Below are positions 18,112-25,274 of a stretch of 64,000 bases of DNA, piece after piece; the stretch's first letter is position 1, and every line of letters starts with the position of its first letter. The DNA is taken from the NCBI RefSeq assembly GCF_965237655.1, contig NZ_CBDEGB010000001.1:1178001-1242000 (forward strand). The letters are read 5' to 3'. Both the position numbers and the translations under genes were made by a program. The stretch comes from Poriferisodalis sp965237655. GTDB taxonomy: Bacteria > Actinomycetota > Acidimicrobiia > Acidimicrobiales > Poriferisodalaceae. The notes beneath the pieces are model-generated. The model had not been told where the DNA came from. It did not search any database and saw only the letters and a program-made list of their open reading frames with translations.

Positions 18112-18849
18112 ATGTCAGGCGAAATCACAGCCAACCCGGCGGCGAAGATGATCTACCTGATCAAGCGGCGTCCCGAAGCCTCACGCGACGAGCTGGTGGC
18201 GAACTGGTTCAAGAACCACATGCCGAACGTGATCGAGGGCCAGCAGCGGCAGGCCGCGGCGGGCAAGCTCCACGCCCAGAAATACATCGCCACGCTGTTC
18301 GAGCGTCGTGATGATGGCAGCGATGCCGCGTGGGACGGCATGGCCCAGCTGTGGTTCGAGCGGCCGTTCCCGCCCCCAGACGCGCCGCACGGGACCACGC
18401 CGGCCGACACGTTCCAGGAAAAGGCCGAACCGTATGTGCAGTGGCCGGTGACGGAGTACGTGGTGCTCGACGGCAGCCTGCCCGTCGTCCCCAACACGCT
18501 GAACGAGCCGTTCCCGGCGACGCGTTCGGGCTTCTACAAGGTGACGTTCCTGGTGCCCGCGCGCGACGGCGTCGACGTCGAAGAGGCGTTCCGTCACTGG
18601 CTGGAGGCGCATGCGCCTAACGTGCGCGGCGTCATGGGAGAGATCGGCGGATTGCGCTACGTGGTCAACCACAGCGTCAACCCGGCCAACGAGTCCTACA
18701 TGGGCATGGCCGAGCTTTATTTCGCCGACCCGGACGGCTGGGAGGCCTACAAGTCGACGGTCACCGAAGACGGCTTTGGCGCCTTCGTCGACATCAAGCG
18801 TATGGTGGTTCTGCGTTCACGCACGCAGATGATCGGCATTCCCGGCTAG
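18112..18849 (+). CDS. Tandem EthD-domain protein
   Basis: A 245-residue protein made of two EthD-type dimeric alpha-beta barrel domains, roughly residues 12-120 (MIYLIKRRPEASRDELVANWFKN) and 135-240 (FYKVTFLVPARDGVDVEEAFRHWLEAHAP). Single-domain relatives work as dimers; the fusion would make an internal pseudo-dimer. EthD proteins accompany ether- or steroid-degrading P450s and some decarboxylases or cyclases, but their chemistry is often unknown. The start ATG 18112 has a strong AGGAGG ribosome site 7 bases upstream. It follows the PLP gene by about 100 bases and may be cotranscribed with it. Confidence 0.8.
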   Translation: MSGEITANPAAKMIYLIKRRPEASRDELVANWFKNHMPNVIEGQQRQAAAGKLHAQKYIATLFERRDDGSDAAWDGMAQLWFERPFPPPDAPHGTTPADTFQEKAEPYVQWPVTEYVVLDGSLPVVPNTLNEPFPATRSGFYKVTFLVPARDGVDVEEAFRHWLEAHAPNVRGVMGEIGGLRYVVNHSVNPANESYMGMAELYFADPDGWEAYKSTVTEDGFGAFVDIKRMVVLRSRTQMIGIPG

Positions 18850-18858
18850 GTCTGAGCG

Positions 18859-19359
18859 CTAGGCCTCTGCGGCTGCCTTCATCGCTTCGAGCGTCGCCCG
18901 GATGCTCGTGCGCGCATTGTGGGATCGCTGATCGACCTCGCCTTGACCGTGCTCGACCATGCGGGGCGACAGCTTGCGAAGCGTCCAGGTCTCGGTCAGC
19001 GTCGTGCCGTCGCCTTTGGGTGCCAGTTGGTAGCGCCACAGGACGATGTTGTATTCGAGACCGCCCGTGACGAATGCGAAGTCTTCGTTGTCGACCCGGC
19101 GAATGATCTCGACGGGTGCCTTCCATTCCTCGCCGCCACGCCGGTTGATGCCCACGAACATGTCGCCGACTTGGCCGTTCCCGGGCTCGCCGTCGGGACC
19201 CTTGCGCCAGTAGCCGCCGGTGTTCTCGCTGCTCCACTCGCCGTAGCGATCCAGCGCAGTCACCATTCCCCACACCTTCGACGGGGGAGCATCGATGTCG
19301 ATGGAGTCCGCGTGCTCCATGACCGGGTTGTCGACGTGTCCTAGCAGTTGCTCGCTCAT
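18859..19359 (-). CDS. SRPBCC-family (START-like) protein
   Basis: A 166-residue polyketide-cyclase/dehydrase-type helix-grip protein that would bind a hydrophobic ligand in its cavity. The fold signature is SIDIDAPPSKVWGMVTALDRYGEWS near the N-terminus and a long C-terminal helix after TLTETWTLRKLSP. The chosen start, ATG 19359, gives the normal family length; the longer open frame upstream is GC-driven. It converges on the EthD gene with about 10 bases between. No specific ligand can be assigned. Confidence 0.85.
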   Translation of the reverse strand: MSEQLLGHVDNPVMEHADSIDIDAPPSKVWGMVTALDRYGEWSSENTGGYWRKGPDGEPGNGQVGDMFVGINRRGGEEWKAPVEIIRRVDNEDFAFVTGGLEYNIVLWRYQLAPKGDGTTLTETWTLRKLSPRMVEHGQGEVDQRSHNARTSIRATLEAMKAAAEA

Positions 19360-19441
19360 GAGCCGCAGCCTTGCAGATGTCGCCGCCACGCGGGCATGGT
19401 GCCCGGCCAGCGGATGGGCGGCGTCGCGGGGCCGCCGACTG

Positions 19442-20317
19442 CTAGCTGGTGGCGGTTTCGTTGGCGGGGTACAGCTCGCGCCAGTCGATCTGATCGTCGG
19501 GGGGCAACAACGCATTGATAAACGCCATGTCAGCGAGCAAGGCGTCTGCCGCCTCGTCTCCCACGGCGGCCCAGTGGGCGCCGTCGAGCCGATCGGTCAT
19601 TGCTTCGATCTCGGTACGGCCTTCGCGTCCAGCTTGTGTGGCCCAGCCGTCCGCGTCCACCCAGCCGCGTGCTCGCAGGCTCGCGTACGCCTCGGCAGCC
19701 TCTTCGGGGGTCCAGCCGGCTTCTTGGCTGATCCACTCGTGCGGCGCCTCATCGACGGCGACCTGGGAAACCACCGACTCACAGCCCCCCAGACCAGCTG
19801 CCGCGAGCGCCACCAAGTGGCACCCGCTGCGGTACTCGCGCAGCAGCGTGCCTCCGTGCCACAGCGCCAGGTGGGGCTCATCAGGCCAGTCCAGCGAAGC
19901 CCAGCCCGCGAACAGCACGCGCCCGACCGGGTCGGCTGCATCGCAGGCTGCGCGCACGACGTCGACGCAGCGACGCACCTCCTCGCTGTCGACCAACTGG
20001 CCCAGCTCACGTCTCAGTGCAGCGTCCATGCCTTCGTAGCGCGCCGCCAGCACTGCTGGGGGTGACGAGTACGCCCAAGCATCCGGGATCGCCCGCCGAA
20101 CTCGCGCCGGTGCGTAGTAGAAGAACAACGACTCCACGACGCTGGCGGGCACCGGGCCGAGCGGCGCCACCCGCGTCGCGAAGTAGTTCATCCAGAACCC
20201 CCGCAACCCCGCCGCAGAGCCCGTCTCACGCACTTCGGGAGCCCAGTAGCAGAGCTGGTGATAGCGCTCCACGCACTCCCACATCTGCCGTGCTCGCATT
20301 CTGGTTGTCTCAGCCAT
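19442..20317 (-). CDS. SCO6745-family protein
   Basis: A 291-residue actinobacterial protein that I recognise as like Streptomyces SCO6745, a family of unknown function with a likely winged-helix end. Landmarks are YHQLCYWAPEVRETG, the LRGFWMNYFATRVAPLGPVPASVVESLFFYY block (about residues 32-62), and a C-terminal region around WTPEEAAEAYASLRARGWVD that looks like a helix-turn-helix. The start ATG 20317 is preferred; the longer open frame would run through the mazEF operator. It is divergent from the toxin-antitoxin operon. Confidence 0.75.
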   Translation of the reverse strand: MAETTRMRARQMWECVERYHQLCYWAPEVRETGSAAGLRGFWMNYFATRVAPLGPVPASVVESLFFYYAPARVRRAIPDAWAYSSPPAVLAARYEGMDAALRRELGQLVDSEEVRRCVDVVRAACDAADPVGRVLFAGWASLDWPDEPHLALWHGGTLLREYRSGCHLVALAAAGLGGCESVVSQVAVDEAPHEWISQEAGWTPEEAAEAYASLRARGWVDADGWATQAGREGRTEIEAMTDRLDGAHWAAVGDEAADALLADMAFINALLPPDDQIDWRELYPANETATS

Positions 20318-20425
20318 CGCCCGATGTTCTATCCCGCCTCTTCCCGCGGCGTAACGCTCAGTTGATCTGAGTGAAAGAGCGTGCACATCGTCGACGGTCC
20401 GCGGGAGCGGCGTATGCCGTTGAAA

Positions 20426-20457
20426 CTGCATGCAGATATGCATATCTATCTGCATGC
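20426..20457. promoter_or_regulatory. Nested palindromic operator upstream of mazEF
   Basis: Three overlapping symmetric elements: CTGCATGCAG at 20426-20435, AGATATGCATATCT at 20434-20447, and the outer inverted repeat GCATGCAGAT (20428-20437) with ATCTGCATGC (20448-20457). They end 17 bases before the antitoxin start. Ribbon-helix-helix antitoxins bind such repeated palindromes to repress their own operon, so this is very likely the autoregulatory site. Confidence 0.75.
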
Positions 20458-20474
20458 GGCGCTATGCTCCCGAC

Positions 20475-20669
20475 ATGCAGAGCACGAGTGTGCGTATCGA
20501 CGTTGCGACGCATCGCGAACTCAAACATCTCGCCGCAGCGATGGCCATGACTGTGGGCGAAACCGTGTCGTTGGCGGTGCGTCGCCTTCGACAAGATCAG
20601 ATCGGCGCAGAGCTTCGTGCAGATCTCGACGAAGTCGAGTCCGCGTGGCTCGACGCCGACTTGGGATGA
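20475..20669 (+). CDS. Ribbon-helix-helix antitoxin (MazE-like)
   Basis: A 64-residue protein. The N-terminus STSVRIDVATHRELKHLA is a typical ribbon-helix-helix beta strand plus first helix, followed by a second helix (MTVGETVSLAVRRLRQDQ) and an acidic tail rich in Asp and Glu that would cover the toxin. Its TGA overlaps the ATG of the toxin gene (ATGA), the usual layout of mazEF modules. The start ATG 20475 lies just after the palindromic operator. Confidence 0.85.
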   Translation: MQSTSVRIDVATHRELKHLAAAMAMTVGETVSLAVRRLRQDQIGAELRADLDEVESAWLDADLG

Positions 20670-21010
20670 CGTTCAGCGCAGGCGACGTTGTCAACGTTGA
20701 CCTCGGTACGCCCATTGGGCACGAAGCAGGCTTCCCGCACCCAGCGATCGTCGTCACTGCGCAGCGTGTCCTCGATGCCAACCCGGCCATCGTCCATGTT
20801 GTGCCCCTGACATCACGGTTTCGCAGGTTCGCTTCGGAGATCGAGATAGCGGCCGATCCGAGCAATGGTCTAGAGGAGCGCTCAGCCGCTCAGTGTCAGC
20901 ACGTCCGCGCGGTGGCTACAGCACGGTTGCAGGAACCACGTGGGAACGTCGGCGGAGTCGCGCTGGCCCAGATCCGCGAGGTCATCGCCCTCTTACTCGA
21001 CGTCCCTTGA
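20666..21010 (+). CDS. mazF: MazF/PemK-family mRNA interferase toxin
   Basis: A 114-residue type II toxin. It opens with the conserved GDVVNVDLGTPIGHEAG segment (beta-1/beta-2 with the catalytic-loop Gly-His), followed by HPAIVVTAQRVLD and HVVPLTSR, all standard for the PemK-like barrel that cuts mRNA at short sequences. It is translationally coupled to the antitoxin. It looks intact, and the pair is likely a functional MazEF system, possibly involved in stabilising this region or in stress response. Confidence 0.9.
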   Translation: MTFSAGDVVNVDLGTPIGHEAGFPHPAIVVTAQRVLDANPAIVHVVPLTSRFRRFASEIEIAADPSNGLEERSAAQCQHVRAVATARLQEPRGNVGGVALAQIREVIALLLDVP

Positions 21011-21039
21011 CGTGTGCTTTACGCCCGCCACGTCGACGT

Positions 21040-21531
21040 TCAGTCGGGCTGGTTGATGAGGTGGGTGGCGGCGTTGTCGAAGTGGGCGAACATGGCGTTC
21101 GCGATCTCGGGGTCGAGCGGTGACCCGTCGGGCAGCTTTGCGGCCTCGAGCGATGCCAGCATGTGGCGCATCCAGGTATCCCGCTCGGCCTGGCCGATAG
21201 CGAACGGCATGTGACGCATCCGCAGCCGCGGGTGGCCGCGCTCGGCGCTGTAGTCGGCGGGCCCGCCCCAGTACTGGGCCAAGAATCCCGCCAGTCGGTG
21301 CCGAGAGGGTCCCATGTCGGGGGGATACATGGGGCGCAGCAGCGGGTCCGACTCGACGGCGTCGTAGAACCGGTCCACCAACTGGTCAAAGAACCGCTGC
21401 CCGCCGACCGCGGCGTAGACCGTGGGCGGCTGCTCCACAGCATCGGCCAGCTTGCCGCCCAGCGTCAGTCCGCCCGCTCCCCATGTGGACCCTTCGGTCT
21501 CGCTCGGCGGGATGGCGTCAGCTTCGTTCAC
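21040..21531 (-). CDS. glbO: Group II truncated haemoglobin
   Basis: A 163-residue 2-on-2 globin. The E-F segment and the conserved run QYWGGPADYSAERGHPRLRMRHMPF are diagnostic for the trHbO group; the proximal His is in LRMRHMPF and the Trp at G8 is in ERDTWMRHM. There is an N-terminal extension of about 35 residues. In actinobacteria GlbO binds oxygen tightly and is linked to respiration, redox protection or lipid metabolism. It is divergent from the F420 enzyme, and its 3' end faces mazF. Confidence 0.93.
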   Translation of the reverse strand: MNEADAIPPSETEGSTWGAGGLTLGGKLADAVEQPPTVYAAVGGQRFFDQLVDRFYDAVESDPLLRPMYPPDMGPSRHRLAGFLAQYWGGPADYSAERGHPRLRMRHMPFAIGQAERDTWMRHMLASLEAAKLPDGSPLDPEIANAMFAHFDNAATHLINQPD

Positions 21532-21571
21532 GATAATCAGGCTAAGAGCGCCATCGGGTTAGCTTGCGCGG

Positions 21572-22549
21572 GTGACTACGACACAACACCCCCACGGCGA
21601 TGGGCCGATGCAGCTAGGCGCACACATCGGGCAACAGAACATGACCGCCGCCCAGATGCGTGACCTGTGGAAGCGACTCGACGCCGGAGGTGCCGACTGG
21701 ATCTCCATCTGGGACCACCTGTACGAGGCACCGCCGCAGGGCGGAACGGTGCCTCACTTTGAGGCGCTTTCCACCTTGGGAACGCTGGTGGCCGACACTC
21801 GCAACGCCCGCATCGGCTGCCTCGTCTTCTACGTCGGATATCGCAACGCGGGTTTGCTGGCCAAGGCCGCCACCACGCTGGATCACTTCAGCGCAGGACG
21901 TTTCACGCTGGGTCTCGGTTCCGGCTGGCACGAAACCGAAGCCGCCGCGTTCGGCTACGACTTCCCGTCGCTGGGTGAGCGCTTCGACATGCTGGAGGAG
22001 TCGTTCGAGCTCATCCGTTCGCTGCTCACCCAGGAGCGCACGAGCTACGACGGCCGCTGGGTTCGTGCTGACGACGCTTCGTGCCTGCCCGCTCCCGTGC
22101 AGGAGCGGCTGCCGATCTGGCTCGGCGGGATCGGCGAGCGGCGCACGATCCCGATGGCCGCGCGCCTTGCTGATGGCTGGAATGCCGCCTACATCACGCC
22201 GGAGCGGTTTGCCCATCTCTCGGCGCTCCTCGACTCACATGCCACCGCAGCCGGGCGCGACCCGGCCGAAATCGAGCGAACGATCAACGTGATGTTTCAT
22301 CTTGTGACCGACCCCGCGGAAGTGGAGCCCGAGCGCGAGCGCGGGCGCGCTCCGTGGGGCGATCTCGCAAACCGGTTCGACGAAGGCGCGCTCGTCGGCA
22401 CGCCCGAGATGGCGGTCGAGCGGATCTTGGAATACCGGGCGGCCGGCGCACAGGGACTCAACGTGGCGTTGAGGGCGCCGATCCTCCACGACGCGCTTGA
22501 CGCCTATCTCGAAGAGGTCATTCCGACCGTTCAGCGCGAGACGGCCTGA
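21572..22549 (+). CDS. LLM-class F420-dependent oxidoreductase
   Basis: A 325-residue luciferase-like TIM-barrel flavin enzyme that uses reduced F420 (or FMN). Hallmarks are QLGAHIGQQNMTAAQM, WISIWDHLYEAPP, the GLGSGWHETEAAAFGYDFP loop (the cofactor phosphate region) and LPIWLGGIGERRT. It starts with GTG 21572. Coenzyme F420 use supports an actinobacterial host. It is followed after 115 bases by the selenoprotein gene in the same direction, so both may share a transcript. The substrate is unknown. Confidence 0.9.
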   Translation: MTTTQHPHGDGPMQLGAHIGQQNMTAAQMRDLWKRLDAGGADWISIWDHLYEAPPQGGTVPHFEALSTLGTLVADTRNARIGCLVFYVGYRNAGLLAKAATTLDHFSAGRFTLGLGSGWHETEAAAFGYDFPSLGERFDMLEESFELIRSLLTQERTSYDGRWVRADDASCLPAPVQERLPIWLGGIGERRTIPMAARLADGWNAAYITPERFAHLSALLDSHATAAGRDPAEIERTINVMFHLVTDPAEVEPERERGRAPWGDLANRFDEGALVGTPEMAVERILEYRAAGAQGLNVALRAPILHDALDAYLEEVIPTVQRETA

Positions 22550-22592
22550 GGCGGCACCGGGCATCCCGCAGGGCGAGGCGCGTACAGTCTTG

Positions 22593-22619
22593 GTGCGCCG
22601 GCTCGCAGGGTCGGCGCAC
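22593..22619 (+). promoter_or_regulatory. Leader hairpin upstream of the selenoprotein gene
   Basis: GTGCGCCG (22593-22600), an 11-base loop, and CGGCGCAC (22612-22619) form a perfect 8-base-pair stem in the gap before the selenoprotein start. No U-tract follows, so it is not a classical terminator. It could be a regulatory leader or stabilise the transcript. It matches no riboswitch class known to me. Confidence 0.4.
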
Positions 22620-22664
22620 GGTGGTGAGGCTGGCAAGAACCCAGCGGCAGGCAGGGGAGAGACG

Positions 22665-23600
22665 ATGGCGTTGACAGAACGTTCGCAGCGGCGGACGAGC
22701 GGACGGCGGGCACGCCGGTCGTATCTGAGCTACATCGACAAGTCGCGCGAGTACTACGCGGCGAACGGCTATCCGCAGCCGTACCAATGGGCATACAGCC
22801 ACGAGGTGGCTTTCACCCCACTGTCCAAGCCGCTGTCGCAGAGCACAGTCGGCTTGGTCACGACATCGTTCTTCCGGGCAGGCAGCGAGCCTGCCGGCGT
22901 GCCCTCGGCCCGGCCGAAGCAGCCCTACGCCGCGCGCTGCGACGACGCCCTCGAGGGCCTCTACAACACTGACCTGTTCTGGGACAAGGACAACACCCAC
23001 ACCGAAGATCTCGACACGTACTTGCCGATCAACCGGCTGCGCGAATTTGCCGCCAAAGGACGCATCGGTGCGGTGTCAGAGCGCTTCTACGGCATTCCCA
23101 CCGATTACAGCCAGCGCCGTACGCAGCGCAACGACTCACCCCGCATCGAGGAGTGGATGCGCGAAGACGGCGTCGACGTTGCGCTGTTGGTCCCCCTCTG
23201 ACCCGTCTGCCACCAGACCGTGGGTCTGGTCGCACGACACCTGGAAGAGGCCGGAATACCGACAGTGGTCGCTGGCAGCGCCCGTGACATCGTCGAAGAA
23301 TGTGGCGTCGCGCGCTTCGTGTTCACCGACTTCCCGCTGGGCAATCCCACCGGCAAGCCGGGCGACGTGGCGATGCAACGCGACATTGCGGGCACCGCAC
23401 TCGACCTGCTCGAGCGCGCCTGGCTGCCGCGCACGACCGTGCAGACGTCCTATGTATGGGATGCCGACGACAATGACGGCTGGCGCGAACACTTCATGCG
23501 CGTCGACGACTCGAACCGGGCCGCCCTGGCTGCAGCGGGCGAAGCCCGTCGACGCGATCAGGCCGCCGCCAAGGCCGACGGCCGCGCACGGAACGCCTGA
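22665..23600 (+). CDS. GrdB-family (glycine/sarcosine/betaine reductase B-like) selenoprotein, TGA read as Sec179
   Basis: A 311-residue protein if the TGA at 23199-23201 is read as selenocysteine. The first part has the family landmarks SYLSYIDKSREYYAANGYPQ, FTPLSKPLSQSTVGLVTTS and the helix before RIEEWMREDGVDVALLVPL. The TGA comes next, then P-V-C-H-Q-T and VGLVARHLEEAGIPTVVAGS in the same frame, giving a U-x-x-C redox motif (Sec179, Cys182). The continuation is conserved-looking (FVFTDFPLGNPTGKPGD), with no break until 23600. ATG 22665 follows a GGGGAGAG ribosome site. Classical GrdB is the substrate-binding selenoprotein of anaerobic glycine/betaine reductases, but those complexes need GrdA/C/D, which are absent here; this aerobic branch has unknown chemistry, probably thiol/selenol redox or reductive cleavage. 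Confidence 0.9.
23199..23230 (+). promoter_or_regulatory. Selenocysteine UGA codon and candidate bacterial SECIS hairpin
   Basis: The TGA is at 23199-23201. Ten bases later ACCAGACC (23212-23219) pairs perfectly with GGTCTGGT (23223-23230) across the three-base loop GTG, an 8-base-pair stem whose loop begins with G. The loop is 18 bases after the TGA. A bacterial SECIS is expected as a stem-loop within the coding region just after the UGA, with a G at the top of a small loop about 16-37 bases away; this fits. SelB would bind it to deliver Sec-tRNA. Confidence 0.8.
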
Positions 23601-23657
23601 GCAATCTGGGCATCGGCGGCTGGAGCAGTCGGCGCCAGCGCGTACGAAAGGCAGCAC

Positions 23658-24653
23658 ATGACGCAGCAATCGCCTGGCCAGCAACGCCGGCCCCTGGTCG
23701 ACCCAGCCGACGCCGATGCTCCCGACTTCGTGCCCTCCGAGCCGGCTGGTGCGGATGTGTACTCGCATCCCTCCGAGCACGGGGAGCGCATCACTGGTGC
23801 ACTGGACCCTGACCTGCTGATCGAAGCGTCAGGTGGCGTGAAGGTTGCCGCCGACGTATACGGCGACAGCGGTCCGCTCGTCCTGCTTCAGCACGGCGGC
23901 GGCCAGACCCGTCACGCTTGGAAGGGAGCGGGGCAGGCTCTCGCCGACGGCGGCTACCGCGCAGTGAGCCTCGACGCCCGGGGCCACGGTGATTCGGACT
24001 GGGCGCCTGACGGCGACTACACGACCGAGGCGTCTGTGGCCGATCTGGTGGCGATCGTGGAGCACTTCGGCGAACGACCGGTGCTGGTCGGCGCCTCGAT
24101 GGGCGGGGGCACCTCGCTGACCGCCGTCGGGGAAGGCGCAGTGGACGCACTCGCTCTGGTTCTCGTCGATACAGCGCCGCAGATCGAAGCGGCTGGTGTG
24201 CGCAAGATTCGAGACTTCATGGCTCAAGGCGCCGACGGGTTCGCATCACTCGAAGAGGTCGCCGAGGCCATCGCGAACTACCAGCCTCACCGCGAGCGGC
24301 CGCGCAATCTCGACGGTCTCGCAAAGAACGTTCGCCTCTGGCCCGACGGTCGCTATCGCTGGCATTGGGACCCGGCGTTCATGCACCGGCCGCGCAGCTT
24401 CGCTGAACGAATCCCGCGTCAGCAGGCGGCCGCTGAGAACCTGACGCTTCCGACGCTGCTCGTCCGCGGTGGGCTCAGCGATGTGTTGTCCGAGGAGGGC
24501 GCACAGTCGTTCCTCGACGCTGTTCCCCACGCCCACTACGCCAGTGTGGCCGGCGCGGCGCACATGGTGGCCGGTGATCGCAACGACATTTTCGTCGAGG
24601 CAACCCTCCGTTTCCTGGCCGAATTCGTACCCTCCGCACAAGTCCGGGCCTGA
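23658..24653 (+). CDS. Alpha/beta hydrolase
   Basis: A 331-residue alpha/beta-fold hydrolase. The nucleophile elbow is VGASMGGGTS (Ser at about residue 150), the oxyanion region is QHGGGQTRHAW, the acid is probably Asp in GGLSDVLSEEG, and the catalytic His is in GAAHMVAGD. The first 50 residues are a polar extension. It lies 57 bases after the selenoprotein stop on the same strand and may be in the same operon. The layout resembles esterases, epoxide hydrolases or haloalkane-type enzymes; the substrate is unknown. Confidence 0.88.
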   Translation: MTQQSPGQQRRPLVDPADADAPDFVPSEPAGADVYSHPSEHGERITGALDPDLLIEASGGVKVAADVYGDSGPLVLLQHGGGQTRHAWKGAGQALADGGYRAVSLDARGHGDSDWAPDGDYTTEASVADLVAIVEHFGERPVLVGASMGGGTSLTAVGEGAVDALALVLVDTAPQIEAAGVRKIRDFMAQGADGFASLEEVAEAIANYQPHRERPRNLDGLAKNVRLWPDGRYRWHWDPAFMHRPRSFAERIPRQQAAAENLTLPTLLVRGGLSDVLSEEGAQSFLDAVPHAHYASVAGAAHMVAGDRNDIFVEATLRFLAEFVPSAQVRA

Positions 24654-24718
24654 ACGCGAAGTTTCCGCCGTAGCCTTGCGGTCTTTGACCGGCTAGGCCG
24701 GGCTTCGAGAGGCAAGAC

Positions 24719-24916
24719 ATGCGTGGAACAGTCAAGTTCTTCAACAGCGAGAAGGGCTTCGGCTTTATCTCCCGTGACGGGGCGGACGACGTCTTCGTCC
24801 ACTTCTCCAACATTGTCGGTGAGAATTACCGAACGCTGGAGGCAGGACAAGAGGTCGAGTTCGATATCGGACCCGGCCGCAAGGGCGACGAGGCTCAGAA
24901 CGTCAAGCCCGTCTGA
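24719..24916 (+). CDS. cspA: Cold-shock-domain protein
   Basis: A 65-residue single cold-shock domain that binds single-stranded nucleic acid. The RNP1 motif is KGFGFISRD and RNP2 is DVFVHFSNI; GQEVEFDIGPGRKGDEAQNVKPV closes the barrel. Full length. A DEAD-box RNA helicase follows on the same strand, a common functional pairing for RNA unwinding in the cold, though separated by a long leader and a likely terminator. Confidence 0.95.
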   Translation: MRGTVKFFNSEKGFGFISRDGADDVFVHFSNIVGENYRTLEAGQEVEFDIGPGRKGDEAQNVKPV

Positions 24917-24934
24917 GCGCACTCGCCACTGACT

Positions 24935-24959
24935 GTCGCTAGCCCAACAGGCTGGCGAC
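24935..24959 (+). terminator. Strong hairpin downstream of cspA
   Basis: GTCGCTAGCC (24935-24944), loop CAACA, GGCTGGCGAC (24950-24959): a 10-base-pair stem with one G-U pair, 18 bases after the cspA stop. There is no U-run, so it is probably a factor-assisted or processing hairpin rather than a classic intrinsic terminator. Confidence 0.6.
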
Positions 24960-25274
24960 GTTCGGAGCTTTGGGCGCGAGACATCTTGTCCACCAGAGTT
25001 CCGTCGGCAATCGCATCGGGCGCGGGCGGCGTCACACGCCACCTGTGTCAACACATCTCGGGCCACTCGGCCGCGTTCTGCTCCGCGAGTATTGAGCAGC
25101 GTGCGCCGGTACCCTCCCGTCGTCTGGCCGGCATGTTCGGCCGACGGGTTCGCAGGCCGGTCTTGGTTCTTCCTGTCAACGTGGACCAAACCCCTGTTAT
25201 CGCCGACCTCTTCACCCCCTGTTGAGGCGCCACCGAACCCGTGCAGAGCCCGCGCGCAGCGGGCCAGGAGACAC
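24960..25274 (+). promoter_or_regulatory. Long leader before the DEAD-box helicase gene
   Basis: 315 bases with no supported gene. It ends in AGGAG (25266-25270) before ATG 25275. Cold-inducible helicase genes often have long structured leaders. The open frame running back to 25092 is in frame with the helicase but lacks any family similarity, so it is treated as leader. No known RNA family was recognised. Confidence 0.4.
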
